This document shows, piece by piece, positions 1 through 11,882 of a stretch of DNA of 64,000 bases. Within the stretch, counting starts at the first letter, position 1; each line of letters starts with the position of its first letter. The translations under genes and the position numbers were made by a program. The DNA comes from Lutraria lutraria (Eukaryota > Mollusca > Bivalvia > Venerida > Mactridae). The notes beneath the pieces are model-generated. The model was given only the letters and a program-made list of their open reading frames with translations, was not told the DNA's origin and did not search any database. The stretch spans positions 12,502,716 to 12,566,715 of the forward strand of contig OZ026842.1 of assembly GCA_964023205.1 (NCBI GenBank), read 5' to 3'.

Positions 1-70
1 TGTAGAGAAACAACCTCTCTATAACAACACCTTCAAAGTATCCCGACGCTAATATGTACTATGAATTTAA

Positions 71-144
71 CCTCAGTAGAGAAACAACCTCTGTATAACA
101 ACACCGTCAAAGTATCCCTACGCTACTATGTACTATAAATTTAA
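71..144 (+). repeat. First complete 74-bp monomer (phase reference)
   Basis: This is the first full unit when position 1 is set at the CC of the CCTC box. It carries CAGTAG in the palindromic box, CTGTATAAC in the second sub-repeat, CCGTC, AGTAT, TACGC and CTACTATG. The preceding partial unit (1-70) has the diagnostic TCCCGACGC, which recurs at 1001, 8573, 9238, 10200, 13086, 14046 and 26905 and is a useful marker for aligning higher-order copies. Confidence 0.95.
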
Positions 145-1178
145 CCTCTGCAGAGAAACAACCTCTGTATAACAACACCTTCAAAGTTTCCCTAAGCTAA
201 TATGTACTATAAATTTAACCTCTGTAGAGAAACAACCTCTCTATAACAACACCGTCAAAGTATCCCTATGCTACAATGTACTATAAATTTAACCTCTGCA
301 GAGAAACAACCTCTGTATAACAACACCGTCAAAATTTCCCTAAGCTAATATGTACTATAAATTTAACCTCAGTAGAGAAACAACCTCTCTATAACAACAC
401 CTCCAATGTTTCCCTATGCTAATATGTACTATAAATTTAACCTCTGTAGAGAAACAACCTCTGTATAACAACACCTTCAAAGTTTCCCTAAGCTAATATG
501 TACTATAAATTTAACCTCTGTAGAGAAACAACCTCTCTATAACAACACCGTCAAAGTATCCCCATGCTACAATGTACTATAAATTTAACCTCTGCAGAGA
601 AACAACCTCTGTATAACAACACCGTCAAAATTTCCCTAAGCTAATATGTACTATAAATTTAACCTCAGTAGAGAAACAACCTCTATAACAACACCTCCAA
701 TGTTTCCCTATGCTAATATGTACTATAAATTTAACCTCTGTAGAGAAACAACCTCTGTATAACAACACCTTCAAAGTTTCCCTAAGCTAATATGTACTAT
801 AAATTTAACCTCTGTAGAGAAACAACCTCTCTATAACAACACCTTCAAAATATCACTACGCTACAATGTACTATAAATTTAACCTCTGCAGAGAAACAAC
901 CTCTCTATAACAACACCTTCAAAGTTTCCCTAAGCTAATATGTACTACAAATTTAACCTCTGTAGAGAAACAACCTCTCTATAACAACACCTTCAAAGTA
1001 TCCCGACGCTAATATGTACTATGAATTTAACCTCAGTAGAGAAACAACCTCTGTATAACAACACCGTCAAAGTTTCCCTAAGCTAATATGTACTATAAAT
1101 TTAACCTCTGTAGAGAAACAACCTCTCCATAACAACACCTTCAAAGTATCCCTACGCTAATACGTACTATGAATTTAA

Positions 1179-1253
1179 CCTCTGTAGAGAAACAACCTCT
1201 CTATAACAACACCTTGAAAACTATCCCTACGCTTATATGTACCATAAATTTAA
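1179..1253 (+). repeat. 75-bp marker monomer with CCTTGAAAACTATCC (first of twelve)
   Basis: A one-base insertion (GAAAACTATCC in place of CAAAGTATCC) makes a 75-bp unit. TTGAAAA occurs at 1214, 2399, 5223, 10413, 14259, 15444, 18268, 24157, 25194, 29780, 30817 and 39401. It usually opens an ordered cassette of special monomers: TACACTAAAATGCAC, then AACAAGACTTTAAAAG, then TACCATAAAT. The conserved order shows that the cassette travels as a block. Copies at 1214 and 14259 alone carry GCTTATATG. Confidence 0.85.
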
Positions 1254-3370
1254 CCTCTGTAGAGAAACAACCTCTCTATAACAACACCGTCAAAGTTTCC
1301 CTACACTAAAATGCACTATGAATTTAACCTCTGTAGAGAAACAACCTCTCTATAACAAGACTTTAAAAGTTTCACTAAGCTAAAATTTACTATAAATTTA
1401 ACCTCTGTAGAGAAACAACCTCTCTATAACAACACCTTCAAAGTATCCCTACGCTAATATGTACCATAAATTTAACCTCTGTAGAGAAACAACCTCTCTA
1501 TAACAACACCTTCAAAGTATCCCTACGCTAATATGTACCATAAATTTAACCTCTGTAGAGAAACAACCTCTCTATAACAACACCGTCAAAGTATCCCTAC
1601 GCTACTATGTACTATAAATTTAACCTCTGCAGAGAAACAACCTCTGTATAACAACACCTTCAACGTTTCCCTACGCTAATATGTACTATAAATTTAACCT
1701 CTGCAGAGAAACAACCTCTGTATAACAACACCGTCAAAGTATCCCTAAGCTAATATGTACTATAAATTTAACCTCTGTAGAGAAACAACCTCTCCATAAC
1801 AACACCTTCAAAGTATCCCTACGCTAATATGTACTATGAATTTAACCTCTGTAGAGAAACAACCTCTCCATAACAACACCTTCAAAGTATCCCTACGCTA
1901 ATATGTACTATGAATTTAACCTCTGTAGAGAAACAACCTCTCTATAACAACACCGTCAAAGTATCCCTAAGCTAATATGTACTATAAATTTAACCTCTGT
2001 AGAGAAACAACCTCTGTATAACAACACCGTCAAAGTTTCCCTAAGCTAATATGTACTATAAATTTAACCTCTGTAGAGAAACAACCTCTCCATAACAACA
2101 CCTTCAAAGTATCCCTACGCTAATATGTACTATGAATTTAACCTCTGTAGAGAAACAACCTCTCTATAACAACACCGTCAAAGTATCCCTAAGCTAATAT
2201 GTACTATAAATTTAACCTCTGTAGAGAAACAACCTCTGTATAACAACACCGTCAAAGTTTCCCTAAGCTAATATGTACTATAAATTTAACCTCTGTAGAG
2301 AAACAACCTCTCCATAACAACACCTTCAAAGTATCCCTACGCTAATACGTACTATGAATTTAACCTCTGTAGAGAAACAACCTCTCTATAACAACACCTT
2401 GAAAACTATCCCTACGCTAATATGTACCATAAATTTAACCTCTGTAGAGAAACAACCTCTCTATAACAACACCGTCAAAGTTTCCCTACACTAAAATGCA
2501 CTATGAATTTAACCTCTGTAGAGAAACAACCTCTCTATAACAAGACTTTAAAAGTTTCACTAAGCTAAAATTTACTATAAATTTAACCTCTGTAGAGAAA
2601 CAACCTCTCTATAACAACACCTTCAAAGTATCCCTACGCTAATATGTACCATAAATTTAACCTCTGTAGAGAAACAACCTCTCTATAACAACACCGTCAA
2701 AGTATCCCTACGCTACTATGTACTATAAATTTAACCTCTGCAGAGAAACAACCTCTGTATAACAACACCTTCAACGTTTCCCTACGCTAATATGTACTAT
2801 AAATTTAACCTCTGCAGAGAAACAACCTCTGTATAACAACACCGTCAAAGTTTCCCTAAGCTAATATGTACTATAAATTTAACATCTGTAGAGAAACAAC
2901 CTCTCTATAACAACACCGTCAATGTATCCCTAAGCTAATATGTACTATAAATTTAACCTCTGTAGAGAAACAACCTCTCCATAACAACACCTTCAAAGTA
3001 TCCCTACGCTAATATGTACTATGAATTTAACCTCTGTAGAGAAACAACCTCTCCATAACAACACCTTCAAAGTATCCCTACGCTAATATGTACTATGAAT
3101 TTAACCTCTGTAGAGAAACAACCTCTCTATAACAACACCGTCAAAGTATCCCTAAGCTAATATGTACTATAAATTTAACCTCTGTAGAGAAACAACCTCT
3201 GTATAACAACACCGTCAAAGTTTCCCTAAGCTAATATGTACTATAAATTTAACCTCTGTAGAGAAACAACCTCTCCATAACAACACCTTCAAAGTATCCC
3301 TACGCTAATACGTACTATGAATTTAACCTCTGTAGAGAAACAACCTCTCTATAACAACACCTTCAAAGTA

Positions 3371-4343
3371 TCCGTACGCTAATATGTACTATGAATTTAA
3401 CCTCTGTAGAGAAACAACCTCTCTATAACAACACCTTCAAAGTATCCCTACGCTACTATGTACTATAAATTTAACCATAGCAGAGAAACAACCTCTGTAT
3501 AACAACACCTCCAATGTTTCCCTAAGCTAATATGTACTATAAATTTAACCTCTGTAGAGAAACAACCTCTGTATAACAACACCTTCAAAGTTTCCCTAAG
3601 CTAATATTTACTAAAAATTTAACCTCTGTAGAGAAACAACCTCTCTATAACAACACCGTCAAAGTATCCCTACGCTACTATGTACTATAAATTTAACCTT
3701 TGCTGAGAAACAACCTCTGTATAACAACACCTCAAATGTTTACCTAAGCTAATATGTACTATAAATTTAACCTCTGTAGAGAAACAACCTCTGTATAACA
3801 ATACCTTCAAAGTTTCCCTAAGCTAATATTTACTATAAATTTAACCTCTGTAGAGAAACAACCTCTCTATAACAACACCGTCAAAGTATCCTTATACTAA
3901 TATGTACTATAAATCTAACCTCTGTAGAGAAACAACCTCTCTATAACAACACCGTCAAAATTTCTGTATGCTAAAATGTACTATACATTTAACCTTTGTG
4001 GAAAAACAACCTCTGTATAACAACACTGACAAAGTATCCCTACGCTAATATGTACTATAAATTTAACCTCTGTAGAGAAACAACCTCTCTATAACAACAC
4101 CTTCAAAGTATCCCTACGCTAATATTTACTATAAATTTAACCTCTGCAGAGAAACAACCTCTCTAGAACAACCTCTCTATAACACCTCCAATGTTTCCCT
4201 ACGCTATTATTTACTATAAATTTAACCTCTGCAGAGAAACAACCTCTCTATAACAACACCTTCAAAGTTTCCCTAAGCAAAAATGTACTATAAATTTAAC
4301 CTCTGTAGAGAAACAACCTCTCTATAACAACACCTTCAAAGTA
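3371..4343 (+). repeat. 973-bp 13-monomer higher-order unit (P1, first)
   Basis: The unit is phased on the diagnostic TCCGTACGCT at 3371 and repeats at 4344. It consists of twelve 74-bp monomers plus one 85-bp monomer (12 x 74 + 85 = 973). Internal markers in order are AACCATAGCAG, CTAAAAATTT, CTTTGCTGAG, CTTATACTAAT, TTCTGTATGC, TTTGTGGAAAAAC, the 85-bp unit, and AAGCAAAAATG. The following copy (from 4344) is only partial: after TTCTGTATGC (about 4933) it changes into ordinary monomers. It also has CTTTGCAGAG instead of CTTTGCTGAG. Confidence 0.88.
4141..4225 (+). repeat. 85-bp expanded monomer with a triplicated sub-repeat
   Basis: The AACCTCTCTATAAC sub-repeat is present twice (first as AACCTCTCTAGAAC), adding 11 bp net, so this monomer shows three CCTCT boxes instead of two. 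The same variant occurs at 7039-7123, 17186-17270, 20084-20168, 21057-21141, 22030-22114 and 22263-22347. All but the last lie at the same place in a 973-bp unit. It reads as slippage or unequal exchange inside one monomer, later copied with the higher-order unit. Confidence 0.92.
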
Positions 4344-6268
4344 TCCGTACGCTAATATGTACTATGAATTTAACCTCTGTAGAGAAACAACCTCTCTATA
4401 ACAACACCTTCAAAGTATCCCTACGCTACTATGTACTATAAATTTAACCATAGCAGAGAAACAACCTCTGTATAACAACACCTCCAATGTTTCCCTAAGC
4501 TAATATGTACTATAAATTTAACCTCTGTAGAGAAACAACCTCTGTATAACAACACCTTCAAAGTTTCCCTAAGCTAATATTTACTAAAAATTTAACCTCT
4601 GTAGAGAAATAACCTCTCTATAACAACACCGTCAAAGTATCCCTACGCTACTATGTACTATAAATTTAACCTTTGCAGAGAAACAACCTCTGTATAACAA
4701 CACCTCAAATGTTTACCTAAGCTAATATGTACTATAAATTTAACCTCTGTAGAGAAACAACCTCTGTATAACAATACCTTCAAAGTTTCCCTAAGCTAAT
4801 ATTTACTATAAATTTAACCTCTGTAGAGAAACAACCTCTCTATAACAACACCGTCAAAGTATCCTTATACTAATATGTACTATAAATCTAACCTCTGTAG
4901 AGAAACAACCTCTCTATAACAACACCGTCAAAATTTCTGTATGCTAAAATGTACTATACATTTAACCTCTGTAGAGAAACAACCTCTGTATAACAACACC
5001 GTCAAAGTTTCCCTAAGCTAATATGTACTATAAATTTAACCTCTGTAGAGAAACAACCTCTGTATAACAATACCTTCAAAGTTTCCCTAAGCTAATATGT
5101 ACTATAAATTTAACCTCTGTAGAGAAACAACCTCTCCATAACAACACCTTCAAAGTATCCCTACGCTAATACGTACTATGAATTTAACCTCTGTAGAGAA
5201 ACAACCTCTCTATAACAACACCTTGAAAACTATCCCTACGCTAATATGTACCATAAATTTAACCTCTGTAGAGAAACAACCTCTCTATAACAACACCGTC
5301 AAAGTTTCCCTACACTAAAATGCACTATGAATTTAACCTCTGTAGAGAAACAACCTCTCTATAACAAGACTTTAAAAGTTTCACTAAGCTAAAATTTACT
5401 ATAAATTTAACCTCTGTAGAGAAACAACCTCTCTATAACAACACCTTCAAAGTATCCCTACGCTAATATGTACCATAAATTTAACCTCTGTAGAGAAACA
5501 ACCTCTCTATAACAACACCTTCAAAGTATCCCTACGCTAATATTTACCATAAATTTAACCTCTGTAGAGAAACAACCTCTCTATAACAACACCGTCAAAG
5601 TATCCCTACGCTACTATGTACTATAAATTTAACCTCTGCAGAGAAACAACCTCTGTACTACAACACCTTCAACGTTTCCCTACGCTAATATGTACTATAA
5701 ATTTAACCTCTGCAGAGAAACAACCTCTGTATAACAACACCGTCAAAGTTTCCCTAAGCTAATATGTACTATAAATTTAACATCTGTAGAGAAACAACCT
5801 CTCTATAACAACACCGTCAATGTATCCCTAAGCTAATATGTACTATAAATTTAACCTCTGTAGAGAAACAACCTCTCCATAACAACACCTTCAAAGTATC
5901 CCTACGCTAATATGTACTATGAATTTAACCTCTGTAGAGAAACAACCTCTCCATAACAACACCTTCAAAGTATCCCTACGCTAATATGTACTATGAATTT
6001 AACCTCTGTAGAGAAACAACCTCTCTATAACAACACCGTCAAAGTATCCCTAAGCTAATATGTACTATAAATTTAACCTCTGTAGAGAAACAACCTCTGT
6101 ATAACAACACCGTCAAAGTTTCCCTAAGCTAATATGTACTATAAATTTAACCTCTGTAGAGAAACAACCTCTCCATAACAACACCTTCAAAGTATCCCTA
6201 CGCTAATACGTACTATGAATTTAACCTCTGTAGAGAAACAACCTCTCTATAACAACACCTTCAAAGTA

Positions 6269-7241
6269 TCCGTACGCTAATATGTACTATGAATTTAACC
6301 TCTGTAGAGAAACAACCTCTCTATAACAACACCTTCAAAGTATCCCTACGCTACTATGTACTATAAATTTAACCATAGCAGAGAAACAACCTCTGTATAA
6401 CAACACCTCCAATGTTTCCCTAAGCTAATATGTACTATAAATTTAACCTCTGTAGAGAAACAACCTCTGTATAACAACACCTTCAAAGTTTCCCTAAGCT
6501 AATATTTACTAAAAATTTAACCTCTGTAGAGAAACAACCTCTCTATAACAACACCGTCAAAGTATCCCTACGCTACTATGTACTATAAATTTAACCTTTG
6601 CTGAGAAACAACCTCTGTATAACAACACCTCAAATGTTTACCTAAGCTAATATGTACTATAAATTTAACCTCTGTAGAGAAACAACCTCTGTATAACAAT
6701 ACCTTCAAAGTTTCCCTAAGCTAATATTTACTATAAATTTAACCTCTGTAGAGAAACAACCTCTCTATAACAACACCGTCAAAGTATCCTTATACTAATA
6801 TGTACTATAAATCTAACCTCTGTAGAGAAACAACCTCTCTATAACAACACCGTCAAAATTTCTGTATGCTAAAATGTACTATACATTTAACCTTTGTGGA
6901 AAAACAACCTCTGTATAACAACACTGACAAAGTATCCCTACGCTAATATGTACTATAAATTTAACCTCTGTAGAGAAACAACCTCTCTATAACAACACCT
7001 TCAAAGTATCCCTACGCTAATATTTACTATAAATTTAACCTCTGCAGAGAAACAACCTCTCTAGAACAACCTCTCTATAACACCTCCAATGTTTCCCTAC
7101 GCTATTATTTACTATAAATTTAACCTCTGCAGAGAAACAACCTCTCTATAACAACACCTTCAAAGTTTCCCTAAGCAAAAATGTACTATAAATTTAACCT
7201 CTGTAGAGAAACAACCTCTCTATAACAACACCTTCAAAGTA
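6269..7241 (+). repeat. 973-bp 13-monomer higher-order unit (P1, second locus)
   Basis: Phased again on TCCGTACGCT, with the next copy beginning at 7242 and breaking off at about 7380 (end of P1). It lies 2,898 bp after the unit at 3371 and carries the same marker order, including the 85-bp monomer at 7039-7123 and CTTTGCTGAG. Confidence 0.88.
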
Positions 7242-8116
7242 TCCGTACGCTAATATGTACTATGAATTTAACCTCTGTAGAGAAACAACCTCTCTATAAC
7301 AACACCTTCAAAGTATCCCTACGCTACTATGTACTATAAATTTAACCATAGCAGAGAAACAACCTCTGTATAACAACACCGTCAAAGTATCCCTACGCAA
7401 CTATGTACTATGAATTTAACCTCTGTAGAGAAACAACCTCTGTATAACAACACCTTCAAAGTTTCCCTAAGCTAATATGTACTATAAATTAAACCTCTGT
7501 AGAGAAACAACCTCTGTATAACAACACCTTCAAAGTATCCCTACGCTAATATGTACTATAAATTTAACCTCTGTAGAGAAACAACCTCTCTATAACAACA
7601 CCGTCAAAGTATCCCTACGCTAATATGAACTATAAATTTAACCTCTGTAGAGAAACAACCTCTCTATAACAACACCGTCAAAGTATCCCTACGCTACTAT
7701 GTACTATAAATTTAACCTCTGTAGAGAAACAACCTCTCTATAACAACACCGTCAAAGTATCCCTAGGCTACTATGTACTATAAATTTAACCTCAATAGAG
7801 AAACAACCTCTCTATAACAACACCGTCAAAGTTTCCCTAAGCTAATATGTACTATAAATTTAACCTCTGTAGAGAAACAACCTCTCTATAATAACACCGT
7901 CAAAGTATCCCTAGGCTACTATGTACTATAAATTTAACCTCAATAGAGAAACAACCTCTCTATAACAACACCGTCAAAGTTTCCCTAAGCTAATATGTAC
8001 TATAAATTTAACCTCTGTAGAGAAACAACCTCTCTATAACAACACCGTCAAAGTATCGCTACGCTACTATGTACTATAAATTTAACCTCTGTAGAGAAAC
8101 AACCTCTCAATAACAA

Positions 8117-8781
8117 CACTGTCAAATTATCCCTACGCTACTATGTACTATAAATTTAACCTCTGCAGAGAAACAACCTCTGTATAACAACACCGTCAAA
8201 ATTTCCCTAAGCTAATATGTACTATAAATTTAACCTCAGTAGAGAAACAACCTCTCTATAACAACACCTCCAATGTTTCCCTATGCTAATATGTACTATA
8301 AATTAAACTCTGTAGAGAAACAACCTCTGTATAACAACACCTTCAAAGTTTCCCTAAGCTAATATGTACTATAAATTTAACCTCTGTAGAGAAACAACCT
8401 CTCTATAACAACACCTTCAAAATATCACTACGCTACAATGTACTATAAATTTAACCTCTGCAGAGAAACAACCTCTCTATAACAACACCTTCAAAGTTTC
8501 CCAAAGCTAATATGTACTACAAATTTAACCTCTGTAGAGAAACAACCTCTCTATAACAACACCTTCAAAGTATCCCGACGCTAATATGTACTATGAATTT
8601 AACCTCAGTAGAGAAACAACCTCTGTATAACAACACCGTCAAAGTATCCCTACGCTACTATGTACTATAAATTTAACCTCTGCAGAGAAACAACCTCTGT
8701 ATAACAACACCTTCAAAGTTTCCCTAAGCTAATATGTACTATAAATTTAACCTCTGTAGAGAAACAACCTCTCTATAACAA
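8117..8781 (+). repeat. 665-bp 9-monomer tandem duplication, left copy
   Basis: Phased on CACTGTCAAATTATCC. The unit holds nine monomers, one of them 73 bp (AAATTAAACTCTG lacks one C), giving 9 x 74 - 1 = 665. The left copy has CCTCTCAATAAC before the marker; the right copy, starting at 8782, has CCTCTCTATAAC. The corresponding place in the second Q copy (12630) has the unit only once. Confidence 0.88.
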
Positions 8782-9446
8782 CACTGTCAAATTATCCCTA
8801 CGCTACTATGTACTATAAATTTAACCTCTGCAGAGAAACAACCTCTGTATAACAACACCGTCAAAATTTCCCTAAGCTAATATGTACTATAAATTTAACC
8901 TCAGTAGAGAAACAACCTCTCTATAACAACACCTCCAATGTTTCCCTATGGTAATATGTACTATAAATTAAACTCTGTAGAGAAACAACCTCTGTATAAC
9001 AACACCTTCAAAGTTTCCCTTAGCTAATATGTACTATAAATTTAACCTCTGTAGAGAAACAACCTCTCTATAACAACACCTTCAAAATATCACTACGCTA
9101 CAATGTACTATAAATTTAACCTCTGCAGAGAAACAACCTCTCTATAACAACACCTTCAAAGTTTCCCAAAGCTAATATGTACTACAAATTTAACCTCTGT
9201 AGAGAAACAACCTCTCTATAACAACACCTTCAAAGTATCCCGACGCTAATATGTACTATGAATTTAACCTCAGTAGAGAAACAACCTCTGTATAACAACA
9301 CCGTCAAAGTATCCCTACGCTACTATGTACTATAAATTTAACCTCTGCAGAGAAACAACCTCTGTATAACAACACCTTCAAAGTTTCCCTAAGCTAATAT
9401 GTACTATAAATTTAACCTCTGTAGAGAAACAACCTCTCTATAACAA
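8782..9446 (+). repeat. 665-bp 9-monomer tandem duplication, right copy
   Basis: Repeats 8117-8781 with a few changes (for example CCCTATGGTAATATG for CCCTATGCTAATATG near 8946, and CCCTTAGC for CCCTAAGC near 9017). Because only the first Q block has two copies, the spacing to the second Q block drops from 4,513 to 3,848 bp downstream of this point. Confidence 0.88.
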
Positions 9447-11882
9447 CACCGTCAAAGTATCCCTATGCTACAATGTACTATAAATTTAACCTCTGCAGAG
9501 AAACAACCTCTGTATAACAACACCGTCAAAATTTCCCTAAGCTAATATGTACTATAAATTTAACCTCAGTAGAGAAACAACCTCTCTATAACAACACCTC
9601 CAATGTTTCCCTATGCTAATATGTACTATAAATTTAACCTCTGTAGAGAAACAACCTCTGTATAACAACACCTTCAAAGTTTCCCTAAGCTAATATGTAC
9701 TATAAATTTAACCTCTGTAGAGAAACAACCTCTCTATAACAACACCGTCAAAGTATCCCCATGCTACAATGTACTATAAATTTAACCTCTGCAGAGAAAC
9801 AACCTCTGTATAACAACACCGTCAAAATTTCCCTAAGCTAATATGTACTATAAATTTAACCTCAGTAGAGAAACAACCTCTCTATAACAACACCTCCAAT
9901 GTTTCCCTATGCTAATATGTACTATAAATTTAACCTCTGTAGAGAAACAACCTCTGTATAACAACACCTTCAAAGTTTCCCTAAGCTAATATGTACTATA
10001 AATTTAACCTCTGTAGAGAAACAACCTCTCTATAACAACACCTTCAAAATATCACTACGCTACAATTTACTATAAATTTAACCTCTGCAGAGAAACAACC
10101 TCTCTATAACAACACCTTCAAAGTTTCCCTAAGCTAATATGTACTACAAATTTAACCTCTGTAGAGAAACAACCTCTCTATAACAACACCTTCAAAGTAT
10201 CCCGACGCTAATATGTACTATGAATTTAACCTCAGTAGAGAAACAACCTCTGTATAACAACACCGTCAAAGTTTCCCTAAGCTAATATGTACTATAAATT
10301 TAACCTCTGTAGAGAAACAACCTCTCCATAACAACACCTTCAAAGTATCCCTACGCTAATACGTACTATGAATTTAACCTCTGTAGAGAAACAACCTCTC
10401 TATAACAACACCTTGAAAACTATCCCTACGCTAATATGTACCATAAATTTAACCTCTGTAGAGAAACAACCTCTCTATAACAACACCGTCAAAGTTTCCC
10501 TACACTAAAATGCACTATGAATTTAACCTCTGTAGAGAAACAACCTCTCTATAACAAGACTTTAAAAGTTTCACTAAGCTAAAATTTACTATAAATTTAA
10601 CCTCTGTAGAGAAACAACCTCTCTATAACAACACCTTCAAAGTATCCCTACGCTAATATGTACCATAAATTTAACCTCTGTAGAGAAACAACCTCTCTAT
10701 AACAACACCTTCAAAGTATCCCTACGCTAATATTTACCATAAATTTAACCTCTGTAGAGAAACAACCTCTCTATAACAACACCGTCAAAGTATCCCTACG
10801 CTACTATGTACTATAAATTTAACCTCTGCAGAGAAACAACCTCTGTATAACAACACCTTCAACGTTTCCCTACGCTAATATGTACTATAAATTTAACCTC
10901 TGCAGAGAAACAACCTCTGTATAACAACACCGTCAAAGTATCCCTAAGCTAATATGTACTATAAATTTAACATCTGTAGAGAAACAACCTCTCTATAACA
11001 ACACCGTCAATGTATCCCTAAGCTAATATGTACTATAAATTTAACCTCTGTAGAGAAACAACCTCTCCATAACAACACCTTCAAAGTATCCCTACGCTAA
11101 TATGTACTATGAATTTAACCTCTGTAGAGAAACAACCTCTCCATAACAACACCTTCAAAGTATCCCTACGCTAATATGTACTATGAATTTAACCTCTGTA
11201 GAGAAACAACCTCTCTATAACAACACCGTCAAAGTATCCCTAAGCTAATATGTACTATAAATTTAACCTCTGTAGAGAAACAACCTCTGTATAACAACAC
11301 CGTTAAAGTTTCCCTAAGCTAATATGTACTATAAATTTAACCTCTGTAGAGAAACAACCTCTCCATAACAACACCTTCAAAGTATCCCTACGCTAATATG
11401 TACTATGAATTTAACCTCTGTAGAGAAACAACCTCTCTATAACAACACCGTCAAAGTATCCCTAAGCTAATATGTACTATAAATTTAACCTCTGTAGAGA
11501 AACAACCTCTGTATAACAACACCGTCAAAGTTTCCCTACGCTATTATGTACTATGAATGTAACCTCTATAGAGAAACAACCTCTCTAGAACAACACCGTC
11601 AAAGTATCCCTACGCTACAATGTACTATAAATTTAACCTCTGTAGAGAAACAACCTCTCTATAACAACACCGTCAAAGTATCCCTACGCTACTATGTACT
11701 ATAAATTTAACCTCTGCAGAGAAACAACCTCTGTATAACAACACCTTCAAAGTTTCCCTAAGCTAATATGTACTATAAATTTAACCTCTGTAGAGAAAGA
11801 ACCTCTCTATAACAACACCGTCAAAGTATCCCTACGCTACAATGTACTATAAATTTAACCTCTGTAGAGAAACAACCTCTCT

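Larger units (their letters stand above)
1..7380 (+). repeat. Higher-order block P1 (copy 1 of the 13,045-bp-spaced repeat)
   Basis: About 100 monomers that recur in the same order at 13046-20425. All landmarks tested keep the offset of exactly 13,045 bp: the short CCTCTATAAC unit (680 and 13725), GCTTATATG (1231 and 14276), AACATCTG (2881 and 15926), GTATCCGTAC (4341 and 17386), TACTACAAC (5656 and 18701). The match stops at about 7380, where P1 switches to a CCGTC monomer and P2 continues with CCTCC. I saw no substitution at the places compared, but the two were not aligned base by base. P1 itself contains older internal repeats, including the 973-bp units. Confidence 0.9.
7370..11882 (+). 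repeat. Higher-order block Q, first copy (4,513-bp unit)
   Basis: The block begins with a monomer containing TACGCAACTATG plus TATGAATTT. It continues with TAATATGAAC (7621), two CCTAGGCTAC/CCTCAATAGAG pairs, and TATCGCTACGC. A second copy starts 4,513 bp downstream (11883). The TAATATGAAC cassette also recurs at 12134, 25953, 31650 and 40234, so Q-type sequence is present five times. CCTAGG is almost confined to these cassettes. The copy at 11883 has CCCTAGGCTAATATG where this one has CCCTAAGCTAATATG. Confidence 0.87.

Noticed and set aside
4161..4195. Insertion of foreign DNA in the 85-bp monomer
   Set aside because: The 11 extra bases are explained by a second copy of the local AACCTCTCTA sub-repeat, so slippage or unequal exchange suffices.
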